In this document: one piece after another, positions 8,909 to 17,462 of the stretch
Layout of the letters: each line of letters opens with the position of its first letter
Numbering within the stretch: the first letter of the stretch is position 1
Assembly (NCBI RefSeq): GCF_023718305.1
Contig: NZ_QEYO01000020.1
Coordinates: 23,431-87,430, forward strand
Direction of reading: 5' to 3'
From: Gramella sp. AN32
GTDB lineage: Bacteria > Bacteroidota > Bacteroidia > Flavobacteriales > Flavobacteriaceae
DNA: 64,000 nt
Notes under the pieces: generated by a model
Databases searched by the model: none
Told to the model about the DNA's origin: nothing
Seen by the model: only the letters and a program-made list of their open reading frames with translations
Made by a program: the position numbers and the translations under genes

Positions 8909-9676
8909 ATGGGTACACCCGGTTCAATTGATATCAAGCATTTTAAAGAAATACGCGAAGAAAATAATTTTACCCAATCTGAATTTGCCGATTTACTTGG
9001 TGTAAAAAATTCTACGGCAGATATTGAGCGTGGGCGCACCAAGCTTTCTGGAAAAGTTGTGGCGGAACTATTAAGGCAATTTGGCATTAATCCTCTGTGG
9101 ATCTTTGGAGACAGTGGTCAGAAATATTTGAAATTAAGCAAAGGGGATGTGAGTCCTAAAGTAGTTACTATAGATACGGCTGATAATGAAAATATGGTGC
9201 TCGTAAACCAAAAGGCCGCGGCGGGATATCCCCATAATGTTCAGGATGTGGAATGGTATAACCAATTACCGGCTTTTGATATTCCTTTACCTGAATTTAG
9301 AAATGCCACGTATCGCGGGTTTCAAATTGAAGGGGATAGTATGTTGCCAAATTACCGCCCGGGAGAATGGGTCATGGGAAAAGCAGTTGCAAGTATTGAT
9401 GAGGCAAGCAATAATAAAGTATATGTGGTGGTCATGTATGATTCTGTACTGGTCAAAAAACTTCAGAAATTACCAGATCCTTCCAAAGTTTTACTCATTT
9501 CTCTCAACGAAGAATACCTGCCTTTGGAAATAAATGTCCATGAGATTCAGGAATTATGGCAGGTAAATTCCAAATTGACTTTCAACCTGGATAATCCTAC
9601 CAATAATGGACTTTTCCAGGAGCTTCAGCATTCTATGAACGAGTTGAAAAGGGAATTAAAATCATTCAAGAAATAA
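8909..9676 (+). CDS. XRE-type HTH repressor with S24 (LexA/CI-like) peptidase domain
   Basis: DNA-binding regulator of 255 residues. An N-terminal helix-turn-helix (about 10-55, IREENNFTQSEFADLLGV) is joined to a C-terminal peptidase S24 fold. The catalytic Ser is in GDSM (about residue 144) and the general-base Lys is in LVKK (183/184). A candidate self-cleavage site Ala-Gly is present in KAAAGY (about 105/106), the spacing expected for LexA/CI-type autoproteolysis. No phage genes are nearby, so this is more likely a chromosomal stress regulator than a prophage repressor. A short acidic C-terminal helix follows the S24 domain. Its targets other than the palindromic site upstream of itself are unknown. 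Confidence 0.85.
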   Translation: MGTPGSIDIKHFKEIREENNFTQSEFADLLGVKNSTADIERGRTKLSGKVVAELLRQFGINPLWIFGDSGQKYLKLSKGDVSPKVVTIDTADNENMVLVNQKAAAGYPHNVQDVEWYNQLPAFDIPLPEFRNATYRGFQIEGDSMLPNYRPGEWVMGKAVASIDEASNNKVYVVVMYDSVLVKKLQKLPDPSKVLLISLNEEYLPLEINVHEIQELWQVNSKLTFNLDNPTNNGLFQELQHSMNELKRELKSFKK

Positions 9677-9679
9677 AAA

Positions 9680-9710
9680 AGCCCTATTCGAAAGAATAAG
9701 GCTTCAGTTT
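9680..9710 (+). terminator. Terminator after the S24-type repressor
   Basis: The hairpin AGCCcTATTC-gaaa-GAATAaGGCT (9680-9704) is followed by a T-rich tail. It starts 3 bp after the repressor stop codon. Confidence 0.75.
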
Positions 9711-9728
9711 TATTAAATTTCTTGGAAC

Positions 9729-9869
9729 CTAGTCCAAATCATCAGCTACATCTTCAGCGGCATCTCCCACATCATCAGCAGCCTGCTCAATTTTAGATTC
9801 CTCACGACATGAGGTAAGCACGAAGTTGCTGGTAAGCAAAAGCGCTATTACAAATACAATTCTTTTCAT
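9729..9869 (-). CDS. Small acidic lipoprotein, 46 residues
   Basis: A very short gene. From the ATG at 9869 the frame encodes a lipoprotein signal ending FVLTSC (Cys21), then REES and a tail of Asp/Ala repeats (ADDVGDAAEDVADD), stopping at 9729. Its lipobox and acidic tail closely resemble the next two minus-strand genes, so it is a paralogue and not a chance frame. It starts only 19 bp after the stop of the 101-residue lipoprotein and is probably its operon partner. Function unknown; perhaps an outer-membrane-anchored acidic peptide. Confidence 0.75.
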   Translation of the reverse strand: MKRIVFVIALLLTSNFVLTSCREESKIEQAADDVGDAAEDVADDLD

Positions 9870-9888
9870 AATTAGTTGGTTTTATTGA

Positions 9889-10194
9889 TTAATAATCATC
9901 GTTCCCGTCAACTTCATCTTTAACGTCTTTTGCGGCATTACCCACAGCGTCTCCAACGTCGTTAGCGGCATTTTTTACAGCGTCTTTGGTATCGCGCCCG
10001 GCTTCTTTAACATCATTTGCTACACCGTTGTTATCGTCATTCACATCATCCATCGCATCTTCCGCGTCATCAGACATTTCCATATCATCGGACATTTCCA
10101 TATCATCTGTATCATTGTCGGCAGTTTCCCTACATGAAGTAAAGAAAATACTCATACTTAACAGTAAACCGAATATTAAAAGTGGATTTTTCAT
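9889..10194 (-). CDS. Small acidic repeat lipoprotein, 101 residues
   Basis: Lipoprotein signal MKNPLLIFGLLLSMSIFFTSC followed by RET. After it come acidic repeats (MEMSDD twice), then an alanine/aspartate heptad-like segment (VKEAGRDTKDAVKNAANDVGDAVGNAAKDV) that could form an amphipathic helix similar to YtxH/CsbD-like or LEA-like stress proteins. It is probably anchored by lipid and highly negatively charged. A TACATTTG box (minus strand, 10220-10227) lies 25 bp upstream and is the likely promoter. Function unknown. Confidence 0.75.
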   Translation of the reverse strand: MKNPLLIFGLLLSMSIFFTSCRETADNDTDDMEMSDDMEMSDDAEDAMDDVNDDNNGVANDVKEAGRDTKDAVKNAANDVGDAVGNAAKDVKDEVDGNDDY

Positions 10195-10219
10195 ATTGAA
10201 ATTATTTGGTTAATCTAAA

Positions 10220-10227
10220 CAAATGTA
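10220..10227 (-). promoter_or_regulatory. Candidate -7 promoter box of the lipoprotein pair
   Basis: On the minus strand TACATTTG matches TAnnTTTG and lies about 25 bp before the start at 10194. A TTG occurs 15 bp further upstream, slightly short of the usual 17-23 bp spacing. Confidence 0.45.
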
Positions 10228-10315
10228 TATAGCTAAACAGCGCAATTGCCTAATCATCTGCTAAATTTTTCATAAAATTGGATGGGCAAAGCCTAGGAAA
10301 TCAGGTAGCTACCGT

Positions 10316-10552
10316 TTAATTATCATCACCAATCTCATCGATCTTTTTATCGATTTCTTTATTTACTTCTTTATCTACTTCCTGGGCGGTTCTTTCCAGA
10401 ATTCCTTTTCTTTCTTCTACTTCAGGCTCTTTCTCCACTTCAACTTCCCTCACAATCACTTCTTTTTCCTGAGGTTTTTCAGTCTCCCGGCAGGAGGTAA
10501 AAGCAGTAGCGCTTAACAATAAGCTTCCTGCAACAATACTAAAACGTCTCAT
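10316..10552 (-). CDS. Small charged lipoprotein, 78 residues
   Basis: Lipoprotein signal ending TAFTSC, then RETEKPQEKE. A Glu/Lys/Val-rich segment follows (VIVREVEVEKEPEVEERKG), then a C-terminal helix-like VDKEVNKEIDKKIDEI. The shared SCRE(T/E) lipobox start and charged tail place it with the two neighbouring small lipoproteins. A TATTTTTG box (minus strand, 10576-10583) lies upstream. Function unknown. Confidence 0.75.
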   Translation of the reverse strand: MRRFSIVAGSLLLSATAFTSCRETEKPQEKEVIVREVEVEKEPEVEERKGILERTAQEVDKEVNKEIDKKIDEIGDDN

Positions 10553-10646
10553 ATGTTTTTGTTTAAGTTATAGGCCAAAAATAGGCACATAAAACCATTA
10601 GTAGCCTATTTTTTAGTATAGTTTTAAGATTTTTGTTGGATTTATC

Positions 10647-11879
10647 CTAATTTTTTTGAAGGTAATTTTCTATAATTCTGGTCGCTCCGGTATTTGAATT
10701 TATAAAGTGCCCGCAAATACTTCCGGTTTGATTTCTGAAGTTTTTATCTGAAAATAATTTATTAAAAATCTCTGCAAACTCCTCTTTATTTTTGACGGGA
10801 TACAGCCCTGCAAGTCGCTGAAGTTTTTGTGCTTCAGGAAATTTATTGAAATTTTCACCAATGATAATCGGAATTTCAAAAGTTGCCGGCTCCAGAATAT
10901 TATGCAGTCCCGTTTTCCCGGCAGCACCGCCTACATAGGCAATATCTGCATAACTATATGCTTTATTTAATAAGCCGATGGTATCCAATATAAGCACCCT
11001 AAAATCTGAAAGTTCCATATTTTCCATTTGTGAAAAAGTAAGCACCGGAATTTTTATGCTATCGGTAAGACTTTTGATTTTTTCCGGTTTGATTTGGTGA
11101 GGCGCTATAATAAATTTTCCTTCTTTAGAGCGGTTGATCGTTTCCACAAACAATGCTTCATCTTCCGGCCAGGTACTTCCAAACACAGTGAGTATTTCGT
11201 TTTCTTTGAAATCTTCAATAAAACCTAATTTATTGTCAATTTCTAACTGAGCAGCAACCCTGTCAAATCGTGTGTCCCCAACTACAGAAATATTTTTAAA
11301 TCCATTTTCCAGCAATATTGTTGCTGAACTCTCATCCTGAACAAAAAAATGTTCAAAGCTTTTCAAGCTCTTTTTAAACCATGTCCCTAGATTTTTAAAA
11401 TAAAACTGATCTTTTCTGAATACTCCTGAAACCAAAAATGTTCGGCAATTGGTTCTTTTTAATTCCAATAAAAAATTTGGCCAGAGATCATATTTGATAA
11501 AAAAGGCCATTTCAGGCTTGATAATATCAAGAAAAGCTTGGGCGTTTTTTTTGGTATCGAGCGGTAAATAGGTAAAGATATCTACCAGTTCATGTTGCTT
11601 CTTGTTTTTAAATCCCGACGGCGAGAAGAAACTTACCAAAATTGAATGTTCCGGATAATTTTTTTTCAGCATTTTCATGACCGGGACCGCCATTTCAAAC
11701 TCACCCAAAGATGCCGCGTGGATCCAGATATAGCACTGGTCTTTTTTTACTTCCGCAGTCAAATTTTCAAAAAGCTTTTCCCTTCCGCTGGTAAATTCAT
11801 GCAATTTTTTGCTGAAGAAACCTGCCGATTTTAAGACCAATCCGCTTAAGTTGATTAATACGTTATATAAATTCCGCAC
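10647..11879 (-). CDS. waaA: 3-deoxy-D-manno-octulosonic acid transferase
   Basis: Kdo transferase of lipopolysaccharide core synthesis (410 residues, normal length); it transfers Kdo from CMP-Kdo to lipid A precursor at the inner membrane. An N-terminal hydrophobic anchor (about 5-25) precedes the GT-B fold. The catalytic-Glu segment WIHAASLGEFEMA and the motif SFFSPSGF are typical of WaaA/KdtA. C-terminal nucleotide-binding motifs are FGSTWPEDE, APHQIKPEKI and YVGGAAGKTGLHNILEPATF. It is divergent from a DegT-type sugar aminotransferase that may also serve surface-polysaccharide synthesis. Confidence 0.93.
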   Translation of the reverse strand: MRNLYNVLINLSGLVLKSAGFFSKKLHEFTSGREKLFENLTAEVKKDQCYIWIHAASLGEFEMAVPVMKMLKKNYPEHSILVSFFSPSGFKNKKQHELVDIFTYLPLDTKKNAQAFLDIIKPEMAFFIKYDLWPNFLLELKRTNCRTFLVSGVFRKDQFYFKNLGTWFKKSLKSFEHFFVQDESSATILLENGFKNISVVGDTRFDRVAAQLEIDNKLGFIEDFKENEILTVFGSTWPEDEALFVETINRSKEGKFIIAPHQIKPEKIKSLTDSIKIPVLTFSQMENMELSDFRVLILDTIGLLNKAYSYADIAYVGGAAGKTGLHNILEPATFEIPIIIGENFNKFPEAQKLQRLAGLYPVKNKEEFAEIFNKLFSDKNFRNQTGSICGHFINSNTGATRIIENYLQKN

Positions 11880-11977
11880 AATTATGGCTTAAGTGTGCTA
11901 AAATAGCCCTTTCCGAATAAATGGATTGTTAGTAGGGTTGATATTTCGTATTTTCGTAAACCTGAAAAACACTGTAA

Positions 11978-13111
11978 ATGAAAAAGATCCAAATGGTTGA
12001 TCTAAAAGGTCAATATGAAGGAATCAAAGATCAAATTAATAATTCTTTTAACGAAATTTTTGAAACTACAGCCTTTATCAACGGGACTGAAGTACAGCAA
12101 TTTCAAAAGGAACTGGAAGAATATCTTGGGGTAAAACATGTGATTCCCTGTGCCAATGGAACCGATGCTTTACAAATCGCCATGATGGGACTTGGCTTAA
12201 AGCTAGGTGATGAGGTAATCACTGCCGATTTCACCTTTGCGGCGACCGTGGAGGTTATTGCTTTGCTGCAACTAACTCCGGTTCTGGTTGATGTAGATCC
12301 CAGGACTTTTAATATCGATACTGAAGCAATCAAACAGGCAATTACCCCAAAAACCAAAGCCATAGTACCCGTGCATTTATTTGGGCAGGTTGCCAATATG
12401 GATGCGATTATGGCAATTGCCCAAGAACATAATTTATATGTGATCGAAGATAATGCGCAGGCTATCGGAGCAAATTATCACTCTGAACATAGAACTTTAA
12501 AGGCTGGAGCAATAGGGCATGTAGGCGCAACCTCATTTTTCCCGTCCAAGAATTTAGGGGCATATGGGGATGGGGGAGCTCTATTTACTAATGACGATGA
12601 ACTTGCACATACCATAAGAGGAATTGTGAATCATGGGATGTATGAACGCTATCATCACGATGTTGTGGGTGTGAATTCAAGATTGGATAGTTTTCAGGCA
12701 GCAGTCTTAAGGGCGAAGTTACCCAGACTGGATATGTATAATGAGGCCAGGAAAAAATCGGCTTTAAAATATGATGAAGCTTTTAGAGGTATTGAAGGCA
12801 TTGAAATTCCCTATCGGGGAGGAGATTATGACACGCATGTTTTTCATCAATACACCTTAAAGATTAAAGATGGAAAAAGGGACGCCCTGGCCAAACATTT
12901 ACAACAAGAGCAGATTCCTTTTGGAGTTTATTATCCAATCCCTCTGCATTTACAAAAGGCTTATGTAGACGATCGTTATCTCGAAAAAGACTTTACTGTG
13001 ACCAACAAATTGGTTAAGGAGGTGCTTTCGCTACCAATGCATACCGAGCTTGAAGACGATCAGATCGAGTATATAACTTCTACTATTATCAGCTTCTTAA
13101 AAAATAACTAG
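11978..13111 (+). CDS. DegT/DnrJ/EryC1/StrS family sugar aminotransferase
   Basis: PLP-dependent aminotransferase of 377 residues acting on nucleotide-linked keto-sugars. Visible features: substrate loop CANGTDALQIAM, the DADFTFAATVEV region, EDNAQAIGA, and the PLP lysine in SFFPSKNLGAYGDGG. The C-terminal FGVYYPIPLHLQKAY is typical of the WbpE/UDP-2-acetamido-3-keto-glucuronate aminotransferase group, but the exact sugar cannot be decided. Its stop codon (13109-13111) directly abuts the ATG of the amidohydrolase gene, so the two are probably co-transcribed. Confidence 0.88.
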   Translation: MKKIQMVDLKGQYEGIKDQINNSFNEIFETTAFINGTEVQQFQKELEEYLGVKHVIPCANGTDALQIAMMGLGLKLGDEVITADFTFAATVEVIALLQLTPVLVDVDPRTFNIDTEAIKQAITPKTKAIVPVHLFGQVANMDAIMAIAQEHNLYVIEDNAQAIGANYHSEHRTLKAGAIGHVGATSFFPSKNLGAYGDGGALFTNDDELAHTIRGIVNHGMYERYHHDVVGVNSRLDSFQAAVLRAKLPRLDMYNEARKKSALKYDEAFRGIEGIEIPYRGGDYDTHVFHQYTLKIKDGKRDALAKHLQQEQIPFGVYYPIPLHLQKAYVDDRYLEKDFTVTNKLVKEVLSLPMHTELEDDQIEYITSTIISFLKNN

Positions 13112-14395
13112 ATGAAAAACATCACTGTATTAGTTCTCGTTCTTCTGAATATCAATTTCATGACTGCCCAGGATCTCTATCTCCATGCGGGGAAGATGGT
13201 AGATACCAAATCTGGAAAAATTTTAGGAAATTCCACCATTATTATTTCAGGAAATAAAATAAAGTCGGTTGAAAAAGGATTTACCAGGCCTGCTTCGGAA
13301 AATGACTCAATTATCGATTTAAAAAATAGTACGGTTTTGCCCGGACTTATCGATATGCACGTGCATTTGGAAAGTGAGACCAGCGCTACGGAATATATGA
13401 ATGAATTCATAGAAAATGAAGCTGATGTAGCTTTTAAATCTTTGGGATTTGCTAAAAAAACCCTGATGGCCGGTTTTACAACTGTACGTGATCTGGGAGG
13501 GTCCGGAGTGAATATTTCCCTGAGAAATGCCATCAATAAAGGCAGGGTTGAGGGCCCGCGAATTTTTACGGCAGGTAAATCTTTGGCCACTACCGGCGGT
13601 CATGCCGATCCTACAAACGGAAGAAGCAGGGAATTAATGGGCGACCCGGGACCAAAAGAAGGTGTGGTAAATAATGTTGCTGACGCTAAAAAAGCGGTGC
13701 GGCAACGTTATAAAAATGGAGCCGATCTTATTAAAATAACCGCTACCGGAGGCGTTTTAAGTGTGGCTAAAAGCGGAACCAATCCCCAGTTTACTGAAGA
13801 AGAAATTAAAGCGATCGTAGATGTGGCTAAGGATTATGGATTTCATGTGGCTGCCCACGCTCACGGCGATGAAGGTATGCAAAGAGCGGTTAGGGCTGGA
13901 GTTAAGACTATTGAACACGGGACTTTAATGAGCGAAGCGACGATGGACCTGATGAAAGAAAAGAATGCCTATCTGGTTCCAACCATTACTGCTGGTAAAG
14001 AGGTGACTGAATTGGCCGAGATCGAAAATTATTTTCCTGAGATTGTGGTTCCAAAAGCAAAGGCAATAGGACCTCAAATTCAGGGAACTTTTGCAAAAGC
14101 TTATAAAAGAGGAGTTGGGATTGCTTTTGGTACAGATGCCGGAGTTTTTCATCATGGCGAGAATGCAAGAGAATTTGTGTATATGGTGGAAGCAGGAATG
14201 CCGGCTATGGCAGCAATACAATCGGCGACAACCACCAATGCTGAAATCTTAGGGATGCAGGATCAAATTGGGCAAATCAGAGAAGGGTTTTTAGCAGATA
14301 TCATCGCAGTACCCGGAGATCCATCCGAAGATATTTCCCCACTTAAAGCTGTTAGCTTTGTCATGAAAGATGGAATGATTTATAAAAGCAAATAA
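13112..14395 (+). CDS. Secreted amidohydrolase (imidazolonepropionase-like)
   Basis: Metal-dependent hydrolase of 427 residues with a signal peptide (cleavage near residue 20, after MTAQ). The TIM-barrel motifs are the metal-binding HxH in GLIDMHVHLES, a candidate carbamylated Lys in DLIKITATGG, the His residues in AAHAHGDEGM and IEHGTL, and the catalytic Asp in FGTDAGVF. This matches the Xaa-Pro dipeptidase/imidazolonepropionase-like group exported by Bacteroidota. The substrate is probably a dipeptide or cyclic amide, which is inference. It follows the DegT gene without a gap; a strong bidirectional terminator closes the unit. Confidence 0.88.
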   Translation: MKNITVLVLVLLNINFMTAQDLYLHAGKMVDTKSGKILGNSTIIISGNKIKSVEKGFTRPASENDSIIDLKNSTVLPGLIDMHVHLESETSATEYMNEFIENEADVAFKSLGFAKKTLMAGFTTVRDLGGSGVNISLRNAINKGRVEGPRIFTAGKSLATTGGHADPTNGRSRELMGDPGPKEGVVNNVADAKKAVRQRYKNGADLIKITATGGVLSVAKSGTNPQFTEEEIKAIVDVAKDYGFHVAAHAHGDEGMQRAVRAGVKTIEHGTLMSEATMDLMKEKNAYLVPTITAGKEVTELAEIENYFPEIVVPKAKAIGPQIQGTFAKAYKRGVGIAFGTDAGVFHHGENAREFVYMVEAGMPAMAAIQSATTTNAEILGMQDQIGQIREGFLADIIAVPGDPSEDISPLKAVSFVMKDGMIYKSK

Positions 14396-14400
14396 TGGAA

Positions 14401-14434
14401 ACTAAAAAGCCGGATTTTAATCCGGCTTTTTAGT
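14401..14434. terminator. Bidirectional terminator between amidohydrolase gene and fabD
   Basis: A perfect 16-bp stem with a 2-nt centre (CTAAAAAGCCGGATT and its complement). It has A/T tracts on both sides and lies between two convergent genes, so it can serve both strands. Confidence 0.88.
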
Positions 14435-14450
14435 TGAGTTATCGTATGCT

Positions 14451-15332
14451 TTATAATTCTGCTGAAGCTGTTTCCATACTTCGATCTATTTTTTTAACAA
14501 GACCCTGCAATACTTTTCCCGGGCCAACTTCAATAAAAGTGGAAGCTCCATCTTTTATCATATTTTGCACGGATTGTGTCCATTTTACGGGTGCGGTTAA
14601 TTGAAATATCAAATTCTTTTTAATTTCATCAGGATTTGTGATCGCTGTGGTACTAACATTTTGATAAATGGGACACATTGGAGTATTAAAGGTGGTATTT
14701 TCAATAGCTTCGGCCAGTTCTTTTCTTGCCGGTTCCATTAAAGGAGAATGAAATGCGCCTCCTACGGGCAAAACCATTGCCCTTCTTGCTCCACGTTCTT
14801 TCAAATTTTCACAGGCCTTTTCAATAGCATCTACAGATCCTGAAATTACCAGTTGTCCCGGGCAGTTATAATTTGCCGCAACTACAATCCCATCTATAGC
14901 TGCGCAGACAGATTCAACCATTTCATCTTCCAGGCCAAGCACTGCTGCCATGGTCGAAGGTTCCAGCTCGCAGGCATGCTGCATGGCTATCGCCCTTTTG
15001 GATACTAAAGTTAAACCTTCGGAAAAACTCAGGGTTTTATTGGCTACCAATGCTGAAAATTCTCCCAGGGAATGACCGGCAACCATATCTGGTTTAAAAT
15101 TGTCCCCCAAAACTTTACTTAAAATTACTGAATGTAAAAAAATAGCCGGTTGGGTAACTTTTGTTTGTTTAAGGTCTTCCACAGAACCTTCAAACATGAT
15201 GTCGGTAATTGAAAAGCCTAAAATTTTATTCGCCTGTTTAAAAAGTTCCTGGGCTTCAGAAGATTTTTCGTAGAGATCTAATCCCATCCCGGAAAACTGG
15301 GCTCCCTGGCCGGGAAAAACATATGCCTTCAT
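14451..15332 (-). CDS. fabD: Malonyl-CoA:ACP transacylase
   Basis: Transfers malonyl groups from CoA to acyl carrier protein for fatty-acid synthesis in the cytosol. Length 293 is normal. Visible motifs are the N-terminal FPGQGAQFSGMG, the nucleophile elbow GHSLGEFSAL (Ser88) and the catalytic His in GGAFHSPLM (His195). It is a single-gene unit bounded by two hairpin terminators. Confidence 0.95.
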   Translation of the reverse strand: MKAYVFPGQGAQFSGMGLDLYEKSSEAQELFKQANKILGFSITDIMFEGSVEDLKQTKVTQPAIFLHSVILSKVLGDNFKPDMVAGHSLGEFSALVANKTLSFSEGLTLVSKRAIAMQHACELEPSTMAAVLGLEDEMVESVCAAIDGIVVAANYNCPGQLVISGSVDAIEKACENLKERGARRAMVLPVGGAFHSPLMEPARKELAEAIENTTFNTPMCPIYQNVSTTAITNPDEIKKNLIFQLTAPVKWTQSVQNMIKDGASTFIEVGPGKVLQGLVKKIDRSMETASAEL

Positions 15333-15368
15333 AAAAAGTGTTTATGAGGGCTAAATTAGGGATAAAAA

Positions 15369-15408
15369 AAAAGACCTCATAACAAAATAAGCTGTTACGA
15401 GGTCTTTT
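15369..15408 (-). terminator. Terminator upstream of fabD, serving the minus-strand PNPOx-like gene
   Basis: AAAAGACCTCATAACA pairs with TGTTACGAGGTCTTTT (one mismatch, 8-nt loop). On the minus strand it ends in a long T tract. It lies about 130 bp after the stop of the PNPOx-like gene and 37 bp before the fabD start. Confidence 0.75.
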
Positions 15409-15486
15409 CCGACAAATACAGTCTTTAATTTAAATAACTCACTAATATTTTCACTTTCCGCCAGACTGCTGTAAGGTTTAGATTTA

Positions 15487-15537
15487 CCTCCCCTCCGGGG
15501 AGGTCAGAATTGCATTTTGCAATTCTGGGTGGGGTTT
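15487..15537. repeat. Two-hairpin intergenic repeat, copy 1
   Basis: Hairpin 1 is ACCTCCCC-TCC-GGGGAGGT and hairpin 2 is AGAATTGC-atttt-GCAATTCT, followed by GGGTGGGG. The same layout recurs at 59295-59343 with different but still paired bases in hairpin 2. It lies just after the PNPOx-like gene (minus strand). Confidence 0.7.
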
Positions 15538-15538
15538 T

Positions 15539-16039
15539 CTAGGTATCTAATTTTCCCTGAACTCCAACATCCTGTTTCTTACCACTAACCGCGGCAACCC
15601 CCATTTTGAAAATAGTCACCATTTTATTGTATTTATTGTCCCAATAATACGATTCACTTGGAATTACTTTAATCGCTGTAATTGTTGGGTCATTTTCTCC
15701 ATCGAACCATGCATCATCAACCTTGGAATATAATTCTTTAATCACCTCCCGATTTGTCTCGATATATGCTTCTCCATAAACGCTTAAAAATTCCATATCG
15801 GAGGTGTCGCTATAAAGCAATTGCACTCTCTTATCTTTTTCGATGTTTTGATTGTGTTCACTGGTGTCTTTACTTAAAAACCAGATGGCTCCATGATCAT
15901 CTACCTGTTTTGTAGACATGGGAATTGCATGTAAAGGCGTCGCATCTAAATTGGTGACCAACATGCAAAAGTCGATATCTTTTGCCAGTTCAGTGATTTT
16001 TTCCCTTGCTTCTTTATCATATAAATTCTTCGTACTCAT
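15539..16039 (-). CDS. Pyridoxamine 5'-phosphate oxidase-like flavin protein (general stress protein 26 type)
   Basis: A split-barrel flavin-binding protein of 166 residues. The core (FCMLVTNLDATPLHAIPMS, then IWFLSKDTSEHNQNIEKDKRVQLLYSD and YEAY-like VYGEAYIETNRE) matches the PNPOx-like general stress protein 26 group, not the genuine PdxH. It probably binds FMN, FAD or a related cofactor; its activity is unknown. Confidence 0.85.
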   Translation of the reverse strand: MSTKNLYDKEAREKITELAKDIDFCMLVTNLDATPLHAIPMSTKQVDDHGAIWFLSKDTSEHNQNIEKDKRVQLLYSDTSDMEFLSVYGEAYIETNREVIKELYSKVDDAWFDGENDPTITAIKVIPSESYYWDNKYNKMVTIFKMGVAAVSGKKQDVGVQGKLDT

Positions 16040-16134
16040 AGTTTTTTAGTTTGACATGAAGATACTTTAGAAGCTAAAGGAATTGAGCCAAGGATTTATT
16101 AAAAATGAGAACATTCCTGTTAAGAATTGTAAAA

Positions 16135-16992
16135 TCAGGAATATTTTTGAAGTATTTGAATCACCTGCCTTTTGTAGCCCTCACCAAAAAGATTAAAGTG
16201 CACCAGAAGATAATATAATTGCCAAAAATCCAGGCGATCTTTCCAACCGGGCTGGAGCGGAAAATAATTTTCATATTCACTAAAAAGTCCTTCAGTAAAG
16301 CCGCCGAATAATTTCATCATTCCAAGATCCATTTCCCTTGGAGCAAATGCCGTAGCGGGATCGATCAAACAAGCCTGTCCTTTTTCAGAAACCAGATAAT
16401 TGCCATTCCAAAGATCTCCATGTATGAGTGATGATTTTTCCTGCGGAATTTCATTTCTACAGTTTTTATAGAAAGCTGAAGAAATTGGCAAATGATAGCC
16501 TCGATCCTGGGCCATTTTTATTTGTGGCTCCAGGCGCATTTCAATATAGAAATCGGCTGCGGAATCTTTTTTATCATTGTACTGCGGAAGGCTGCCAATA
16601 TAATTGTCACTATCAAAACCGAAATATTCCCGCGTATTTTTATGAAGTTCTGCGAGTTTCCTTCCAAAATCTTTCCAGAAATTCCCGGAAGGCTTTCCGG
16701 TAGGAATATATTCCAGAAGTAAATAACTTTCAGTCCCTATTTCCCCACAGGAAATTGGTTGCGGAATGTTGAAAATTTCAGGCTTTCTTAGAGCTTCCAA
16801 TCCGGTTTTTTCAGCCTGGAACATTCCCGGAAATTTTTTGCGATCATTCAGTTTTACCACAAATTTTTCCGAAGTTGTTTCAATAAGATACACCGCATTA
16901 ATGTCGCCACCACTTAGAGTTTTATAATGCTTCAGCTCTAAATTATTTTCTTCAGCAATAAGGGAAAGGGTATTTTGCTTACTTCCGCTCAT
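16135..16992 (-). CDS. Fructosamine kinase-like protein
   Basis: Kinase of 285 residues with the protein-kinase-like fold. The ATP-binding region (SGGDINAVYLIET, FVVKLND) and the catalytic loop HGDLWNGNYL are followed by the metal-binding LIDPATAF. This is the fructosamine-3-kinase/ketosamine kinase signature; bacterial members phosphorylate protein-bound ribulosamines or related ketosamines for repair. The start overlaps the end of folA by 14 bp, so the two are translationally coupled. Confidence 0.88.
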   Translation of the reverse strand: MSGSKQNTLSLIAEENNLELKHYKTLSGGDINAVYLIETTSEKFVVKLNDRKKFPGMFQAEKTGLEALRKPEIFNIPQPISCGEIGTESYLLLEYIPTGKPSGNFWKDFGRKLAELHKNTREYFGFDSDNYIGSLPQYNDKKDSAADFYIEMRLEPQIKMAQDRGYHLPISSAFYKNCRNEIPQEKSSLIHGDLWNGNYLVSEKGQACLIDPATAFAPREMDLGMMKLFGGFTEGLFSEYENYFPLQPGWKDRLDFWQLYYLLVHFNLFGEGYKRQVIQILQKYS

Positions 16993-17461
16993 AGGTTAAA
17001 TACGTGAAAGCGTATTTGTGTTTTTCATCGCAGGGGTGAAATTGTTCATCTTTTAATTCCCACCTGGTTTCATCGATCTCGGGAAAATAAGCATCGGCTT
17101 CAAAAGTACCGTGTACGCGGGTTAATTCGATACGATCAGCTTCACTTATTCCCATTTTATAGATTTCACCGCCACCAATGATAAATGGCTGTGTATCCAG
17201 TTTTGAAACCCGAATTGCTTCCTCCATAGAATGCACAATAATCGCACCTTCAGCTGTATACTCTTTTTTTCGGGTAATTACTACATGCTTCCTATTGGGT
17301 AAAAGTTTCGGAAAAGACTCAAAAGTTTTTCTACCCATGATAATATAATGTCCTGAGGTAAGCCTTTTAAACCTTTTGAAATCATCTGGCAGATGCCAAA
17401 CAAGTTCATTGTCCTTTCCTAGGGCATTATTTTCAGCCGCAGCTGCAATCATCGTAAGCAT
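16979..17461 (-). CDS. folA: Dihydrofolate reductase
   Basis: NADPH-dependent reduction of dihydrofolate in the cytosol (160 residues, normal length). Motifs: MIAAAAENNALGKDNELVWHLPDDF (substrate loop with the key Asp), GHYIIMGRKTFESF, VVITRKKEY, and FIIGGGEIYKMG. thyA, which produces dihydrofolate, lies 5 kb away on the same strand. It sits 1 bp from the 2TM gene and overlaps the fructosamine-kinase-like gene. Confidence 0.95.
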   Translation of the reverse strand: MLTMIAAAAENNALGKDNELVWHLPDDFKRFKRLTSGHYIIMGRKTFESFPKLLPNRKHVVITRKKEYTAEGAIIVHSMEEAIRVSKLDTQPFIIGGGEIYKMGISEADRIELTRVHGTFEADAYFPEIDETRWELKDEQFHPCDEKHKYAFTYLTYERK

Positions 17462-17462
17462 A

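Noticed and set aside
8909..9676. Prophage repressor marking a prophage
   Set aside because: No integrase, structural or lysis genes occur nearby; neighbours are ordinary chromosomal genes.
15487..15537. Possible plain terminator for the PNPOx-like gene
   Set aside because: The two-hairpin layout recurs at 59295 away from any gene end, so it is treated as a repeat; the real terminator lies at 15369-15408.
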